64,000 nucleotides of DNA from an uncultured Bacteroidales bacterium (lineage in GTDB: Bacteria > Bacteroidota > Bacteroidia > Bacteroidales > UBA932). Numbering within the stretch: position 1 is the first letter of the stretch; each line of letters opens with the position of its first letter. The position numbers and the translations under genes were made by a program. The DNA lies in the NCBI GenBank assembly GCA_944323845.1, contig CALUUA010000005.1, forward strand, positions 62,001-126,000, written 5' to 3'. A model generated the notes under the pieces. The model was not told the origin of the DNA. It searched no databases and saw nothing but the letters and a program-made list of their open reading frames with translations. Of this stretch, positions 45,313 through 54,956 are shown piece by piece.

Positions 45313-46593
45313 TCAATTTTTCAGGCATCCTATCGGGACGACTAGAACGCCGTCCTGCGGACGTTTGTACGCATAGTCACCTACTCCGGTCAGCACCATC
45401 AGGAAAGATGGCGGGTTCATTTTGGATGTGTCGATTTTACGTGAAAGCCCGGTCAGGGTGGCTGCGCCTTCCTCGATCAGATCATGGCCTCCTATTTTTA
45501 TTTCCACGAGACCGTATTTCCCATTGCGGAGATGAATCACGGCATCGCATTCGAGGTTGTTTTTGTCACGATAGTGATATACTGTTCCCTTGATGGCTTC
45601 GGCATATACTCTTAAATCCCGGATACATAATGTTTCGAAAACGAATCCGAAAGTCTTCATGTCGTTTATGAGGTCTTCCGGGCCAAGGCCCAATGCCGCC
45701 GTAGCTATGGACGGATCTGCAAAATATCTGGTATCCGATGTCCGTATGGCTGTTTTGCTGCGCAGATTTGGATTCCATGCAGCAGAGTCTTCGATAACAA
45801 ATATTTTCTTTAATGCTTTGATATAGGAGTAAACCGTGTTCTCGTTTATCGGAGCGCCGCCTGACGCTTGGATATCCTCAAGAATAGTTCCTGCCGTTGC
45901 CTGACTTCCCTGATTTCTGGCATATGACCGCATAAGCCGCCGTGCGATTTCTTCATCTCTGCCTACGCCGTCTGCCCGCGAAATATCGAATCTGACCACA
46001 GCTTCGAAATATTCTTCAGCCTGGGTCAATGCCGCTCCGTGCCTTTTTGACAGAACGGCTTTCGGCCATCCTCCTCTGCAAGCTAAAAATGCCAGACGGT
46101 CCAGACCGATATCATTTTGTCCGTCTATAAGTGTGTCGGATTTGAATAGCCCGGCGAGACTTATATCTCCTGAAGAATCGCCGGATTCCCATAGGCTCAT
46201 TGTCCTTAATTTCAACCACGCCATGCGGCCTGTTCCTGTATGATAAATCCGGTCGGTGTTAGGTGGAACGGACGAGCCTGTCAAAATGAACTGGGCATCT
46301 TCACCGCGATGGTCTACTTCATTCCGGACGGCATCCCAGAATTGAGGGACAATCTGCCATTCATCTATAAGCCTTGGAGTATCGCCTTGAAGAAGTCTGC
46401 TTATGTTTGTTTGGGCCAAAGCCAGATTCTGGTCTTTTGTATCGGGGTCGGACATGAACAATACACTCTCGGCATGTTGTATGCCAAGCGTAGTTTTGCC
46501 ACAGTATTTAGGCCCTTCTATCAACACTGCACCCATCGCCTGAAGTTTTTCCTCCAATATGATGTCGGCAATTCGGGGCTTGTATTCTTTCAT
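45313..46593 (-). CDS. AAA-family ATPase with DUF4143 domain
   Basis: AAA_14 ATPase with Walker A EGPKYCGKTTL, a Walker B-like strand ending LIDEWQ and sensor ILTGSS. The DUF4143 region ends in an intact nuclease-like block (NLECDAVIHLRNGKYGLVEIKIGG). Function unknown. I chose the ATG at 46593: the alternative TTG at 46620 lies on the -7 box, within a dyad. A good promoter and three identical 23-bp repeats lie upstream. It follows the RND efflux genes on the same strand but has its own promoter. Confidence 0.88.
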   Translation of the reverse strand: MKEYKPRIADIILEEKLQAMGAVLIEGPKYCGKTTLGIQHAESVLFMSDPDTKDQNLALAQTNISRLLQGDTPRLIDEWQIVPQFWDAVRNEVDHRGEDAQFILTGSSVPPNTDRIYHTGTGRMAWLKLRTMSLWESGDSSGDISLAGLFKSDTLIDGQNDIGLDRLAFLACRGGWPKAVLSKRHGAALTQAEEYFEAVVRFDISRADGVGRDEEIARRLMRSYARNQGSQATAGTILEDIQASGGAPINENTVYSYIKALKKIFVIEDSAAWNPNLRSKTAIRTSDTRYFADPSIATAALGLGPEDLINDMKTFGFVFETLCIRDLRVYAEAIKGTVYHYRDKNNLECDAVIHLRNGKYGLVEIKIGGHDLIEEGAATLTGLSRKIDTSKMNPPSFLMVLTGVGDYAYKRPQDGVLVVPIGCLKN

Positions 46594-46597
46594 TTTT

Positions 46598-46647
46598 TTG
46601 TCTGATTTTTCATCAGACAATTATAGACATAAAATTTTAAAAATCAA
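46598..46647 (-). promoter_or_regulatory. Promoter and operator-like dyad of the ATPase at 45313
   Basis: On the minus strand TTG (46645-46647) is 19 bp from TATAATTG (46618-46625), one base off the -7 consensus. An 8-bp dyad TTGTCTGA/TCAGACAA with a 7-nt spacer (46598-46620) straddles the expected transcription start, where a repressor could bind. Confidence 0.5.
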
Positions 46648-46659
46648 AGAATCTTATGC

Positions 46660-46726
46660 TTTTGATGTGGCAGTTGGCCGGTTTTTGATGTGGCAGTTGG
46701 CCGGTTTTTGATGTGGCAGTTGGCCG
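46660..46726 (-). repeat. Three 23-bp direct repeats upstream of an AAA ATPase
   Basis: TTTTGATGTGGCAGTTGGCC starts at 46660, 46683 and 46706, a period of exactly 23 bp. The copies are identical apart from the truncated end of the third. The array stands just upstream of the ATPase promoter and 5 bases after the stop codon of the RND outer-membrane factor. It could also be read as repeats of the kind found at the ends of IS21-family elements, but no istA or istB is present. Confidence 0.9.
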
Positions 46727-46730
46727 CCGG

Positions 46731-47999
46731 TTACAGCCGGTTCTTGAAAAGGCGGGCTGCGAGTTTCTGCCAGCTGTTCTGCAGGGTGATGCAGTCCGTG
46801 AGACTCCCGTATATGCCAGACGCCTCTACGAAATAGTCTATCAGCGATATCTCGCCGCCCTCCACTGCCTGTCTCAACAGTTCCAGGGTCTCTCTCATCA
46901 GTGGCTCGTTGTAAGCTGCGATGGCTGCCGCAGTCTGATCCATTTCGTTCAGAAGCGCCCTTACTTCCGCTTCAGAACGAAGTCGGGCGTAATTCAGATT
47001 GCTTTGTGCGGACGTAGACCGAGCTTTGGCCATGGCCACTTTCTTGTGATTCGAGAACAGGGGGACAGAGCATCCTATCAGGAATCCGTGTTCGGCGTCT
47101 CTGATGGCGGTATTCCTGCGGTAGCCTATTTCCAGTTTCGGAATCCAGCCCTGTTTGTTTACGGATACGTCTTTCCGGGCGGCCTCGGCTGCATTGCCGG
47201 CGGCCATGACGGCTGCATCGCAGGCCATGTATTCTTTCACTGCGGCCTCATGGTCGGAAACCTTTTCCGTCAAAGGAAATTCATCAGCCTCAAAGATTAT
47301 TTCCTTCCCTCCGTTCATGGCAGTCAGATTGCGGCATGCGGCATCGAGTGCAGCCTCGTTCGCAGCCACGTCTGTGGCCAAGCTCATCAGTTCCATCTTT
47401 ATCTTGTTGACTTCGAGGGCTGATGCATCTCCTGTCTCCAGCCGCTGTTCATAGAGGCCGAGCAGCTCTCCTGCGATTTCGGACTGCATCCCGAGCAGCT
47501 TCCCGATCTGCCGGTACATGATGATGTCCAGACACAGATTCTTGGCATCCAGCAGGATACGCCGGCTTTCATTTGTCAGGCCGTTTTCCAGGGCGGCACG
47601 CGACAATTCGTTCCGGCGGTGTCTGGCTGCATAGACGGTCGGAAATTCGAATCCCTGTGATACGACCAGTTCCGAACCGGCTTGCCCTGTGACTCCGTTG
47701 CTGTAGAATGAGCTGTATTCTATGCCGGGATCTTCGAGCATGTTTTCGCTTTTCAGCTGGAATGCCTGCGCTTCTGTGTCCATGGCGATGGCATTTAGCT
47801 CGGGATTTCTGTCCCTGACGGATGACAGGACTTCGTCTATGCTTGAGGTCTGCAGGATTTCAGCCCCTGCAGCCTCTCCGGTGCTGCAGGCCAGGCTGTC
47901 CGCAGCCGGCATCCCTGCTGCGACAGCCTCATTGTCCCGGGCATTCATGCCCAGGACAGCTGAAAACAAAATGACAGGTATGATATTGTATTTTTTCAT
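46731..47999 (-). CDS. TolC-family outer-membrane factor of a metal RND pump
   Basis: The outer-membrane channel of the tripartite pump encoded by the next two genes. A signal sequence (ILFSAVLGMNA) is followed by long alpha-helical repeats with the OEP pattern (SIDEVLSSVRDRNPELNAIAMDTEAQ; GRTRA-like LEVNKIKMELMSLATDVAANEAAL). At 422 residues it is the CusC/CzcC type. Its start overlaps the stop of the RND gene by four bases (ATGA), indicating translational coupling. Confidence 0.9.
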   Translation of the reverse strand: MKKYNIIPVILFSAVLGMNARDNEAVAAGMPAADSLACSTGEAAGAEILQTSSIDEVLSSVRDRNPELNAIAMDTEAQAFQLKSENMLEDPGIEYSSFYSNGVTGQAGSELVVSQGFEFPTVYAARHRRNELSRAALENGLTNESRRILLDAKNLCLDIIMYRQIGKLLGMQSEIAGELLGLYEQRLETGDASALEVNKIKMELMSLATDVAANEAALDAACRNLTAMNGGKEIIFEADEFPLTEKVSDHEAAVKEYMACDAAVMAAGNAAEAARKDVSVNKQGWIPKLEIGYRRNTAIRDAEHGFLIGCSVPLFSNHKKVAMAKARSTSAQSNLNYARLRSEAEVRALLNEMDQTAAAIAAYNEPLMRETLELLRQAVEGGEISLIDYFVEASGIYGSLTDCITLQNSWQKLAARLFKNRL

Positions 48000-50900
48000 A
48001 TTCTTTCTCCGGATTTTTCAGTCAGGCTTTTTTCTATTTCCTTGCGATGAAGCCACCAGTACATTACCGGCACTATGAAGCCGTTCAGGAATGTCGATGT
48101 AAGCAACCCGCCCAGAATCACCTTTGCCATAGGACTCTGTATTTCATTCCCGGGCAGATCCCCCTTGACGGCCAGCGGTATCAGGGCCAGTGCGGATGAC
48201 AGTGCGGTCATCAGGATAGGGTTCAGCCTGTCGAGCGAGCCTTGTATGATGCTCTCGTACAGTGGCATCCCCTGCTCCCGCAGAAGATTGTAATGGCTTA
48301 TCAGCAGCATTCCGTTCCGCGTGGCGATTCCGAAAAGCGAGATGAAGCCGATGATGGCAGGGATGCTCAGTTCCCCGGTGGTAAGCAGCAGGGCGAACAC
48401 GCCTCCGATAAGGGCCAGCGGCAGGTTGAGCAGCACTACTCCGCTCTGGGAAGCACTCTTGAACTGCATGTACAGCAGGAGGAAGATCACGATTATGCTC
48501 ATGAGCGAAGTCAGAAGCAGAATCCGGCTTGCCGCCTTTTCGCTTTCGAACTGGCCGCCATATTCGATATGGTAGCCTTCCGGCAATACGATGTTCGCAT
48601 CCACTATTTCCCGGATGTCATCCACGACACTGCCGATGTCCCGCCCGGCTGCATTGGCCGAAATGACGACTTTCCTTTTCACGTTCTCCCTGTTGATGGC
48701 ATTCGGACCCGTGGAGGAGACCACATCGGCCACATAGGAAAGCGGCAGCTTGTTCCCAAAGGCATCGTCTATCATCAGGTCCTTTATGCTTTCCATGGAA
48801 CCTCGTTCCGATTCGGCGGCCCTGACCACGAGATTGAATGACTTCCCCTGTTCGTACACCTGCGATACGGTCTCTCCGGCCATGTTCACCGTGATGAATT
48901 CGCTGAAAGCCGGCATGGAAATGCCGTATTTTGCAAGCATTTCGCGTTTCGGGATGATTTTTATTTCGGGTCTTTCTATCTGCTGTTCCACATTCAGGTC
49001 AGCTATGCCTTCGACTCCGCTGACCAGATCCTTTATCCTGTTGCCTATCTGGAACATGCGGTTCAGGTCATCGCCGAAGAGCTTGATGGCGATGCTTGCC
49101 TGGGTTCCGCTGAGCATGGCATCAATACGGTGGCTGATCGGCTGGCCTATTTCGATGTTGGCTCCGGAAATGGCGGACAGTTTTTCGCGGACATCAGCCA
49201 GCACTTCGGCATGAGATCTCTCCCCAAGTTCGAAAGGAGCCTCGATTTCCGATACGTTGACCCCTAACGCATGTTCATCCAGTTCGGCGCGTCCGGTCTT
49301 CCGTGCCACTGTCCGGATTTCCGGTATCGAAAGAAGCAATTCTTCCGCCTGACGGCCGATCTTGTCGGATTCCTCCAGAGATATTCCCGGGAGCGAGCTG
49401 ACGTTTATGGTGAAGGAGCCTTCGTTGAATGCCGGAAGGAAGCTGTGTCCGAGGGTGAAGAACAGGCCTAAAGCCACGCAGAACAGGGCCACAGTGGCGC
49501 TTACGACACTGATTTTGTGCCTCATCACCCATTCGAGGGCTATCCGGTAATATTTTTTCAGCCAGACTGCGAGAAATGCCTCTTTTGGCACACCGTCGCC
49601 TTTCACCTTGTAGTCGAGCATGTAGCTGCAGAGCACAGGAGTCAAAGTAAGGGCTACAATGGTCGAGGCGAGCAGGGCAGTGATGAATGCCACTCCCAGC
49701 GGAGCAAGCATCCTCCCCTCCATGCCGGAAAGGAAGAACAGCGGTACGAAACTGACTATAATGATGAGCGTAGAGTTCAGAATCGGCATCCGGACCTCCT
49801 TCGAGGCCTCGAATACCACTTTCAGAATCGGGAGCCTTTCCGCTGCCGGCAGGGCTTTGTTCGCCCTGATATGTTTCCATACGTTTTCCACGTCCACTAT
49901 CGCATCATCCACGAGGGAGCCTATGGCTATCGCCAGACCTCCGAGGCTCATCGTGTTGATGGTCATGCCCATCCAGTTCAGGGTCAGGATGGAAATAAGG
50001 ATTGACAGCGGCAGGGTGATGAGCGATATGATTGTGGTCCTGACATTCGCCAGGAAAAGTATCAGCACCAGAACCACGAATATCGCACCTTCGAACAGGG
50101 AAGACTTGACATTGCTGATGGAGCTTTCGATGAACCGGGCCTGACGGAAAGTGTCGGTGGACAGTCTCACGTCGGCCGGCAGGTTCTTCTGTACATCCTT
50201 CAGAGCCTCTTCCAGTTTCGCCGTCAGTTCCAGAGTTCCGGTATCGGGCTGTTTCGTGACTGTCACGAGAACCGCCGGCCGTCCTTTTTCCGAAGCCAGC
50301 CCCAGTTTCGGCTGCTGGGCCCCTATCTGCACGTCAGCCACATCCTCCAAGGTCACGGGAGCGCCGCCTACCGTCTTGATGACGCTTCTGGCCATTTCTC
50401 GCACGTCCTCTGTGGACACTACTCCGCGCACTATATACTCGTTCCCGTATTCATATATGACGCCGCCGTTCGTGTTCCGGTTCATCCCCCGCGTCACGGC
50501 CATCACTTCACCGAGAGTGACGCCGTAATATTTCATCTTTTCAGGGTGTATGAGCACCTGATACTCCTTGATGTCCCCGCCGAGAACGGCTACCTGCGCC
50601 ACCCCTCCTACCGACAGGAGTCTTGGGCGGATGGTCCAGTCGGCGATGGTCCTGAGGTCGAGCATCGACGTGGAATCGGCTGTCATGCCCACGATCAGAA
50701 GTTCTCCCAGAATGGATGACTGCGGGCCGAGAGTCGGATTGCCGACATTTTCCGGCAATTCTTCAGCAGCCATAGCTATCTTTTCAGACACTATCTGTCT
50801 GGCCAGATAGATGTCCATATCCCAGTCGAATTCCACCCATACTACGGAAAAGCCTGTGGTGGAGGATGACCGCACCCGCCGTACTCCGGTGGCTCCGTTT

Positions 50901-51118
50901 ACGGCTGTCTCTATAGGAAAGGTGACCAGTTGTTCCACTTCTTCCGCAGCCATACCGCCGGCTTCCGTCATCACCACTACGGTAGGTGCGTTCAGGTCCG
51001 GAAACACATCCACTTCCGTCCTGTTCGTGACATATGCGCCCGCTGCCATAAGCAGGGCTGCCGCCACGAGGATGAGCAGCCGGTTCTCCAGCGAAAACTT
51101 TATTATCTTGTTCAGCAT
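47996..51118 (-). CDS. Heavy-metal efflux RND transporter (CusA/CzcA family)
   Basis: An inner-membrane proton/metal antiporter of 1040 residues with the RND plan: TM1, periplasmic loop, TM2-6, second loop, TM7-12. The HME signature in TM4 reads AIAIGSLVDDAIVDVENVW. Compared with CzcA it keeps the second Asp and the Glu, but the first Asp (D-x-G) is Ala, as in the monovalent-cation pump CusA. The metal therefore cannot be assigned; Cu/Ag or an uncharacterised HME type is possible. It lies between the adaptor (11 bases upstream) and the channel gene. Confidence 0.93.
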   Translation of the reverse strand: MLNKIIKFSLENRLLILVAAALLMAAGAYVTNRTEVDVFPDLNAPTVVVMTEAGGMAAEEVEQLVTFPIETAVNGATGVRRVRSSSTTGFSVVWVEFDWDMDIYLARQIVSEKIAMAAEELPENVGNPTLGPQSSILGELLIVGMTADSTSMLDLRTIADWTIRPRLLSVGGVAQVAVLGGDIKEYQVLIHPEKMKYYGVTLGEVMAVTRGMNRNTNGGVIYEYGNEYIVRGVVSTEDVREMARSVIKTVGGAPVTLEDVADVQIGAQQPKLGLASEKGRPAVLVTVTKQPDTGTLELTAKLEEALKDVQKNLPADVRLSTDTFRQARFIESSISNVKSSLFEGAIFVVLVLILFLANVRTTIISLITLPLSILISILTLNWMGMTINTMSLGGLAIAIGSLVDDAIVDVENVWKHIRANKALPAAERLPILKVVFEASKEVRMPILNSTLIIIVSFVPLFFLSGMEGRMLAPLGVAFITALLASTIVALTLTPVLCSYMLDYKVKGDGVPKEAFLAVWLKKYYRIALEWVMRHKISVVSATVALFCVALGLFFTLGHSFLPAFNEGSFTINVSSLPGISLEESDKIGRQAEELLLSIPEIRTVARKTGRAELDEHALGVNVSEIEAPFELGERSHAEVLADVREKLSAISGANIEIGQPISHRIDAMLSGTQASIAIKLFGDDLNRMFQIGNRIKDLVSGVEGIADLNVEQQIERPEIKIIPKREMLAKYGISMPAFSEFITVNMAGETVSQVYEQGKSFNLVVRAAESERGSMESIKDLMIDDAFGNKLPLSYVADVVSSTGPNAINRENVKRKVVISANAAGRDIGSVVDDIREIVDANIVLPEGYHIEYGGQFESEKAASRILLLTSLMSIIVIFLLLYMQFKSASQSGVVLLNLPLALIGGVFALLLTTGELSIPAIIGFISLFGIATRNGMLLISHYNLLREQGMPLYESIIQGSLDRLNPILMTALSSALALIPLAVKGDLPGNEIQSPMAKVILGGLLTSTFLNGFIVPVMYWWLHRKEIEKSLTEKSGERI

Positions 51119-51129
51119 TTTCCGGAGGT

Positions 51130-52341
51130 TTAATGATTATGGGTGTGGGCCGGAATGATATTGCTCGCGGAGGCGAGCTTCACATTATATGCCCCCTTGA
51201 TTACTACATTGTCGCCCGGTTTGAGTCCGGAGATGATTTCGGTGCGGATGCCGTCGCTTTCCCCGAGACGCACTTCCTGCTTTCTGTAGCAGCTTTCATC
51301 TATCTTCAGATACACGAAATACAGCCCCTGTTCTTCGGTCAGGGCAGAGACCGGCACTGTAAGCACACCGGTGCGGGGCTTCGTCAGCAGCCAGACTTCG
51401 GCGAACGAGCCAGGCATTATCCCCTCCCTGTTCCCGAATTCGAAAGTGACAGGTATGTAATACGCTGATTCCCTGGAGCTCCGGCCTGTGGCGAGAAGCC
51501 TGCCTCCGAGTTCCTTCATGCTGAAAGTCCTGTCTTCGTATTGTGTGGAGAAATTGGCTGAAGATATGTCTGCGAGCTGATGGAAATGCCGTTGGGAAAC
51601 GTCGGCTTTCAGTAGCAGCCGTCTGTTCTGCGTGACGCAAGCCAAAGGCGTGCCCATGGTGACGAAGTCTCCTTCGTTGACGAAAATGTCACGGATACAG
51701 CCGTCGAAAGGGGCTTCAATCAGGACTCCGGTGCCGTCTGGGTTCGGTTTCAGGGCTTCATAAGCCATGCGGGCATTCTCGTATGCTTCCTTTATGCGGA
51801 TGAATTCCTTTTGCGAGACTATCCGGCTGTCCGTGAGCGCTTCGGCTCTCTCGTATTCAGCCTTGGCGGTTTCGTAGGCCACTTTCGCCTTGCCTATCCT
51901 GTTCCCGTCCTGGATATTGCCTGACAAAATCGAAAAAAGAGCCTGTCCGCCCTTTACCTCCGAGCCTTCGGAATAATTCCCGCTGAATGAGACTATCCCG
52001 TCGGACGTGGCGGCTATATTTTTTTCGTCGCCCGGTGCGGGCAATATCTGTCCTCCTGTCCTGATGACACCGGAAAAGGTTTCCGGTGCAATGGCCGCAG
52101 TCTCGATGCCTGCGGCTTCCGCCTTTTCAGGCGAAATGACTATTTCGTCCGTATGCCCGGCTTCGCCTTCATGTCCGTGCGCTTCCTCGTGCCCGTGGGG
52201 GTCTTCCCCTTCATGGTCGGCTACGGTTTCAGTGTGGTGCGCATCATGGTCGTGCCCGGTTTCGTGATTGTGTCCTGACCCGCAGGACCAAAGCAGGAGC
52301 AGCGAGCAAGCCGCCCCCGGAATCAGTGCTGACAGTTTCAT
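51130..52341 (-). CDS. Efflux RND periplasmic adaptor with His-rich N-terminus (CusB/CzcB-like)
   Basis: A lipoprotein (LLLWSC, Cys20) followed by ~45 residues packed with His, Asp and Glu, including HNHETGHDHDAHH and HGHEEAHGHEGEAGH, and ending AHTHNH. These tracts likely bind divalent metal. The body shows the membrane-fusion plan: barrel-sandwich hybrid (GIVSFSGNYSEGSEVKGGQALF), helical hairpin (KVAYETAKAEYERAEALTDSRIVSQKE), then GVLIEAPFDGCIRDIFVNEGDFVTMGTPLA. First gene of the adaptor-pump-channel operon. A -7 box and small dyad lie upstream. Confidence 0.92.
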   Translation of the reverse strand: MKLSALIPGAACSLLLLWSCGSGHNHETGHDHDAHHTETVADHEGEDPHGHEEAHGHEGEAGHTDEIVISPEKAEAAGIETAAIAPETFSGVIRTGGQILPAPGDEKNIAATSDGIVSFSGNYSEGSEVKGGQALFSILSGNIQDGNRIGKAKVAYETAKAEYERAEALTDSRIVSQKEFIRIKEAYENARMAYEALKPNPDGTGVLIEAPFDGCIRDIFVNEGDFVTMGTPLACVTQNRRLLLKADVSQRHFHQLADISSANFSTQYEDRTFSMKELGGRLLATGRSSRESAYYIPVTFEFGNREGIMPGSFAEVWLLTKPRTGVLTVPVSALTEEQGLYFVYLKIDESCYRKQEVRLGESDGIRTEIISGLKPGDNVVIKGAYNVKLASASNIIPAHTHNH

Positions 52342-52367
52342 TTCTCTGCTTCGTTTTCAAACGGATG

Positions 52368-52401
52368 CAAAGATAATTTTCCTTCAGCGCAACCCGGTTG
52401 C
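52368..52401 (-). promoter_or_regulatory. Promoter of the metal efflux operon with a candidate Fur-family operator
   Basis: On the minus strand TATCTTTG (52368-52375) is a good -7 box. At the -33 position lies the dyad GCAAC-CCG-GTTGC (52389-52401). It sits between the efflux operon and the Fur-family gene, so that protein is the obvious candidate to bind it. Confidence 0.45.
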
Positions 52402-52452
52402 ATAGAGATGGGAGAAGTGACGGGATATGACTGCCGGAATCGTGTCCGGAAA

Positions 52453-52869
52453 TTAACGGCAGCAGTCGGGACAGAGACCCTTTATTATATAATTTACTGA
52501 ATTTGCCTGAAATCCCTCCGGAAGATCTACCAGAGGCGCGCTGATTTCTTTAAGACAGAAAGTCCTGTGGCATTTTTCACAATAGAAATGGGTGTGCATG
52601 TCTGCAATGGTGCAGTCGTCTTCGCCTTCGCACACCTCGAATTTTATGGAGCCGGTGCCGTCGTCTATGGAGTGTACCAGATGATGTTTTTCGAATATCT
52701 CCAGAGTCCTGAAGATACTGGACTTGTCCACGGTCTCGAGGACCGCTTCGAGGTCGGCTAAAGACATGGTCCCGGACGCATTCATCAATGCATCCAGGAC
52801 CAATATCCTTATGGAAGTCGCCCTGACTCCCTTTTTTTCAAGCCTTTCTATACACCTGAGGCTGTCCAT
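52453..52869 (-). CDS. Fur-family metalloregulator
   Basis: A winged-helix repressor of 138 residues. The DNA-binding part spans ~1-75 (GVRATSIRILVLDALMNASGTMSLADLEAVL, SSIFRTLEIFEKHHLVH). The metal and dimerisation domain has HTHFYCEKCHRTFC and CPDCC, giving two CxxC pairs for a structural zinc site. HTH-F-C is the Fur/Zur type of ligand set. It is upstream of the metal RND operon on the same strand, 111 bases before the adaptor gene, and probably controls it. Which metal it senses is not clear. Confidence 0.9.
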   Translation of the reverse strand: MDSLRCIERLEKKGVRATSIRILVLDALMNASGTMSLADLEAVLETVDKSSIFRTLEIFEKHHLVHSIDDGTGSIKFEVCEGEDDCTIADMHTHFYCEKCHRTFCLKEISAPLVDLPEGFQANSVNYIIKGLCPDCCR

Positions 52870-52884
52870 GTGCAGGAATCCGTT

Positions 52885-53163
52885 CTACTCTTCCTTGCTG
52901 ATAACGCTGCTGAGCTTCTCGCTGAGGGTATCGAGCTTTTCGAGCATTTCCTTGCGGATGTTGTCGTAGTATGTCCTTCCGGCACCTTCTGCAGGATGAT
53001 TGATCTTTTCCTTGAGGTCATTGTAGAGATCTACAGCCTCGTCGATGATTCCTGAAACCTCGTCATGGGCTTTCTTCGGGTTGAGTGCGATGAACAGAGA
53101 GCAGTCGTCGATGAATTCACCGATGAAATATTCGATGTCCTTTTTGATATCCCTGAGATTCAT
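52885..53163 (-). CDS. Small conserved-looking helical protein of unknown function
   Basis: 92 residues, acidic and predicted mostly helical (RDIKKDIEYFIGEFIDDCSLFIALNPKKAHDEVSGIIDEAVDLYNDLKEKIN), without signal peptide or membrane segment. It ends in a possible coiled coil (RKEMLEKLDTLSEKLSSV). I recognise no family. Codon use matches the neighbours and the frame is clean, so it is probably real. It starts 15 bases upstream of the Fur-family gene and may be co-transcribed with it. Confidence 0.7.
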   Translation of the reverse strand: MNLRDIKKDIEYFIGEFIDDCSLFIALNPKKAHDEVSGIIDEAVDLYNDLKEKINHPAEGAGRTYYDNIRKEMLEKLDTLSEKLSSVISKEE

Positions 53164-53236
53164 TTCAAAATGTATTTAAATGTTAATGAGTTTTCCTTGC
53201 TTTTCCGGCGGCAAAGATAGCAAAATTTCCGTAAAC

Positions 53237-54895
53237 CTATATTCCGCTGTCTTTTTTCCTGATTTCCACCCTCCGGATTTTCCCGCTTATGGTCTTCGGC
53301 AGTTCGTCCGTAAATTCTATTACCCGCGGGTATTTGTACGGTGCGGTCACCTGTTTTACATGATTCTGCAGTTCCTTTACCAGTTCGGGACCTGCTTTCG
53401 CCTTGTATTCCTTGGAGAGTATTATGGTGGCCTTGACCACCTGACCCCTGATTTCGTCCGGCACCCCGGTTATGGCGCATTCCACTACGGCAGGGTGCGT
53501 CATGAGTGCGCTTTCCACTTCGAAAGGCCCTATGCGGTAGCCTGAACTTTTGATTACGTCATCAGCCCGTCCGACAAACCAGTAATAACCGTCTTCATCG
53601 CGCCAGGCGAGGTCTCCGGTGCAATAATATCCGTCATGCCAGGTCTCGCGCATTTTTTCTTCGTCGCGGTAATATTCCTTGAACAGTCCCACAGGCTTTC
53701 CGCCGTCAGTGCGTATGACGATCTGTCCCTGTTCCCCTTCTTCCGCACGCCTTCCGTCCGGTTTGATCAGGTCTATCCTGTATTGCGGGTTCGGCACTCC
53801 CATGCTTCCCGGCTTAGGTTCCATCCATGGGAATGTGCCCAGAATGAGGGTAGTTTCAGTCTGTCCGAAGCCTTCCATCAGGCGGATGCCGGTGATTTTC
53901 AGGAATGTCTCGTAGACAGAGTAGTTCAAGGCTTCTCCTGCCGTGGTACAGTATTCCAGAGAAGACAGGTCGTATTTGCTCAGGTCTTCCCGTATGAGAA
54001 ATCTGTATATGGTGGGAGGGGCGCAGAGCGAAGTTATGCGGTAGTCGTGTATTTTCTGAAGTATGTCGGCAGGCGTGAACTTTTCATGGTCGTAGACGAA
54101 GATATTCGCTCCGGCTATCATCTGGCCGTATATTTTCCCCCATGCCGCCTTGGCCCAGCCGGTATCGGCGATGGTGAAGTGCAGGCTGTCATGGTGGAGG
54201 TTGTGCCAGTATCTGGCGGTGACTATGTGTCCCAGCGGATAGGTGAAGTCGTGGGCGACCATTTTAGGTTCTCCTGTAGTGCCGGAGGTGAAATACATCA
54301 GCATGATGTCATCGTTCGTATTGACCTGCTCCGGTCTGGTGAAAGGAGCAGCGTCACCTATTCCTTTGTGGAAATCCAGAAATCCATCAGGATATTCCGG
54401 ACCCGTGCTGACGACTGTCTTCAGGCTCGGACATTCCGGCATGGCATCGGCGATATGCTTTAGTATGACTTCTTCTCCGGCGGCTACGATCATCTTTATG
54501 GTCGCTGCCTCACAGCGGTATATTATATCCTTTTTCGTGAGCAGATGGGTCGCCGGGATGGCTACGGCCCCGAGCTTGTGCAGGGCTATTATCGAGAACC
54601 AGAATTCATAACGCCGTTTCAGGATCAGCATTACCTTGTCGCCGCGTCCTATCCCGAGGCTGCGGAACCATGAAGCCGTCTTGTCCGTGTATTTTTTCAG
54701 ATCGGCGAAGGTGAACTGGATGCATTCTCCGTGGTCATTTGTCCACAGCAGGGCTTTCTTGTCCGGCTCTTTCTCCGCCCATGCGTCTACTATGTCATAT
54801 CCGAAGTTGAAGTTTTCGGGAACGTTTATCCTGAAATTCCTTATGAAGTCCTCCTGCGAAGAAAATTCCGTGCAGGGCAAGTATTTTTCTATCAT
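53237..54895 (-). CDS. AMP-binding acyl-CoA synthetase
   Basis: An ANL-superfamily enzyme that activates a carboxylic acid with ATP and CoA. The phosphate loop is [37 protein letters not shown] and [43 protein letters not shown] are the A5-A8 cores. The catalytic lysine is in [12 protein letters not shown]. At 552 residues it most resembles medium-chain/acetyl-type (ACSM-like) synthetases. The substrate chain length is not determined. It lies 61 bases downstream of an XRE-cupin regulator, a common pairing in Bacteroidales. Confidence 0.92.
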   Translation of the reverse strand: MIEKYLPCTEFSSQEDFIRNFRINVPENFNFGYDIVDAWAEKEPDKKALLWTNDHGECIQFTFADLKKYTDKTASWFRSLGIGRGDKVMLILKRRYEFWFSIIALHKLGAVAIPATHLLTKKDIIYRCEAATIKMIVAAGEEVILKHIADAMPECPSLKTVVSTGPEYPDGFLDFHKGIGDAAPFTRPEQVNTNDDIMLMYFTSGTTGEPKMVAHDFTYPLGHIVTARYWHNLHHDSLHFTIADTGWAKAAWGKIYGQMIAGANIFVYDHEKFTPADILQKIHDYRITSLCAPPTIYRFLIREDLSKYDLSSLEYCTTAGEALNYSVYETFLKITGIRLMEGFGQTETTLILGTFPWMEPKPGSMGVPNPQYRIDLIKPDGRRAEEGEQGQIVIRTDGGKPVGLFKEYYRDEEKMRETWHDGYYCTGDLAWRDEDGYYWFVGRADDVIKSSGYRIGPFEVESALMTHPAVVECAITGVPDEIRGQVVKATIILSKEYKAKAGPELVKELQNHVKQVTAPYKYPRVIEFTDELPKTISGKIRRVEIRKKDSGI

Positions 54896-54956
54896 ATTTT
54901 CCGTCGTCAGTTTATTGTAAGTCCGTTTAATGTGTGTAAAAAGTGCAGGAACCGGC

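Noticed and set aside
46660..46726. End of an intact IS21-family insertion sequence
   Set aside because: The repeat style is reminiscent of IS21 ends, but there is no istA or istB and no opposite end in the window. Kept only as an alternative explanation.
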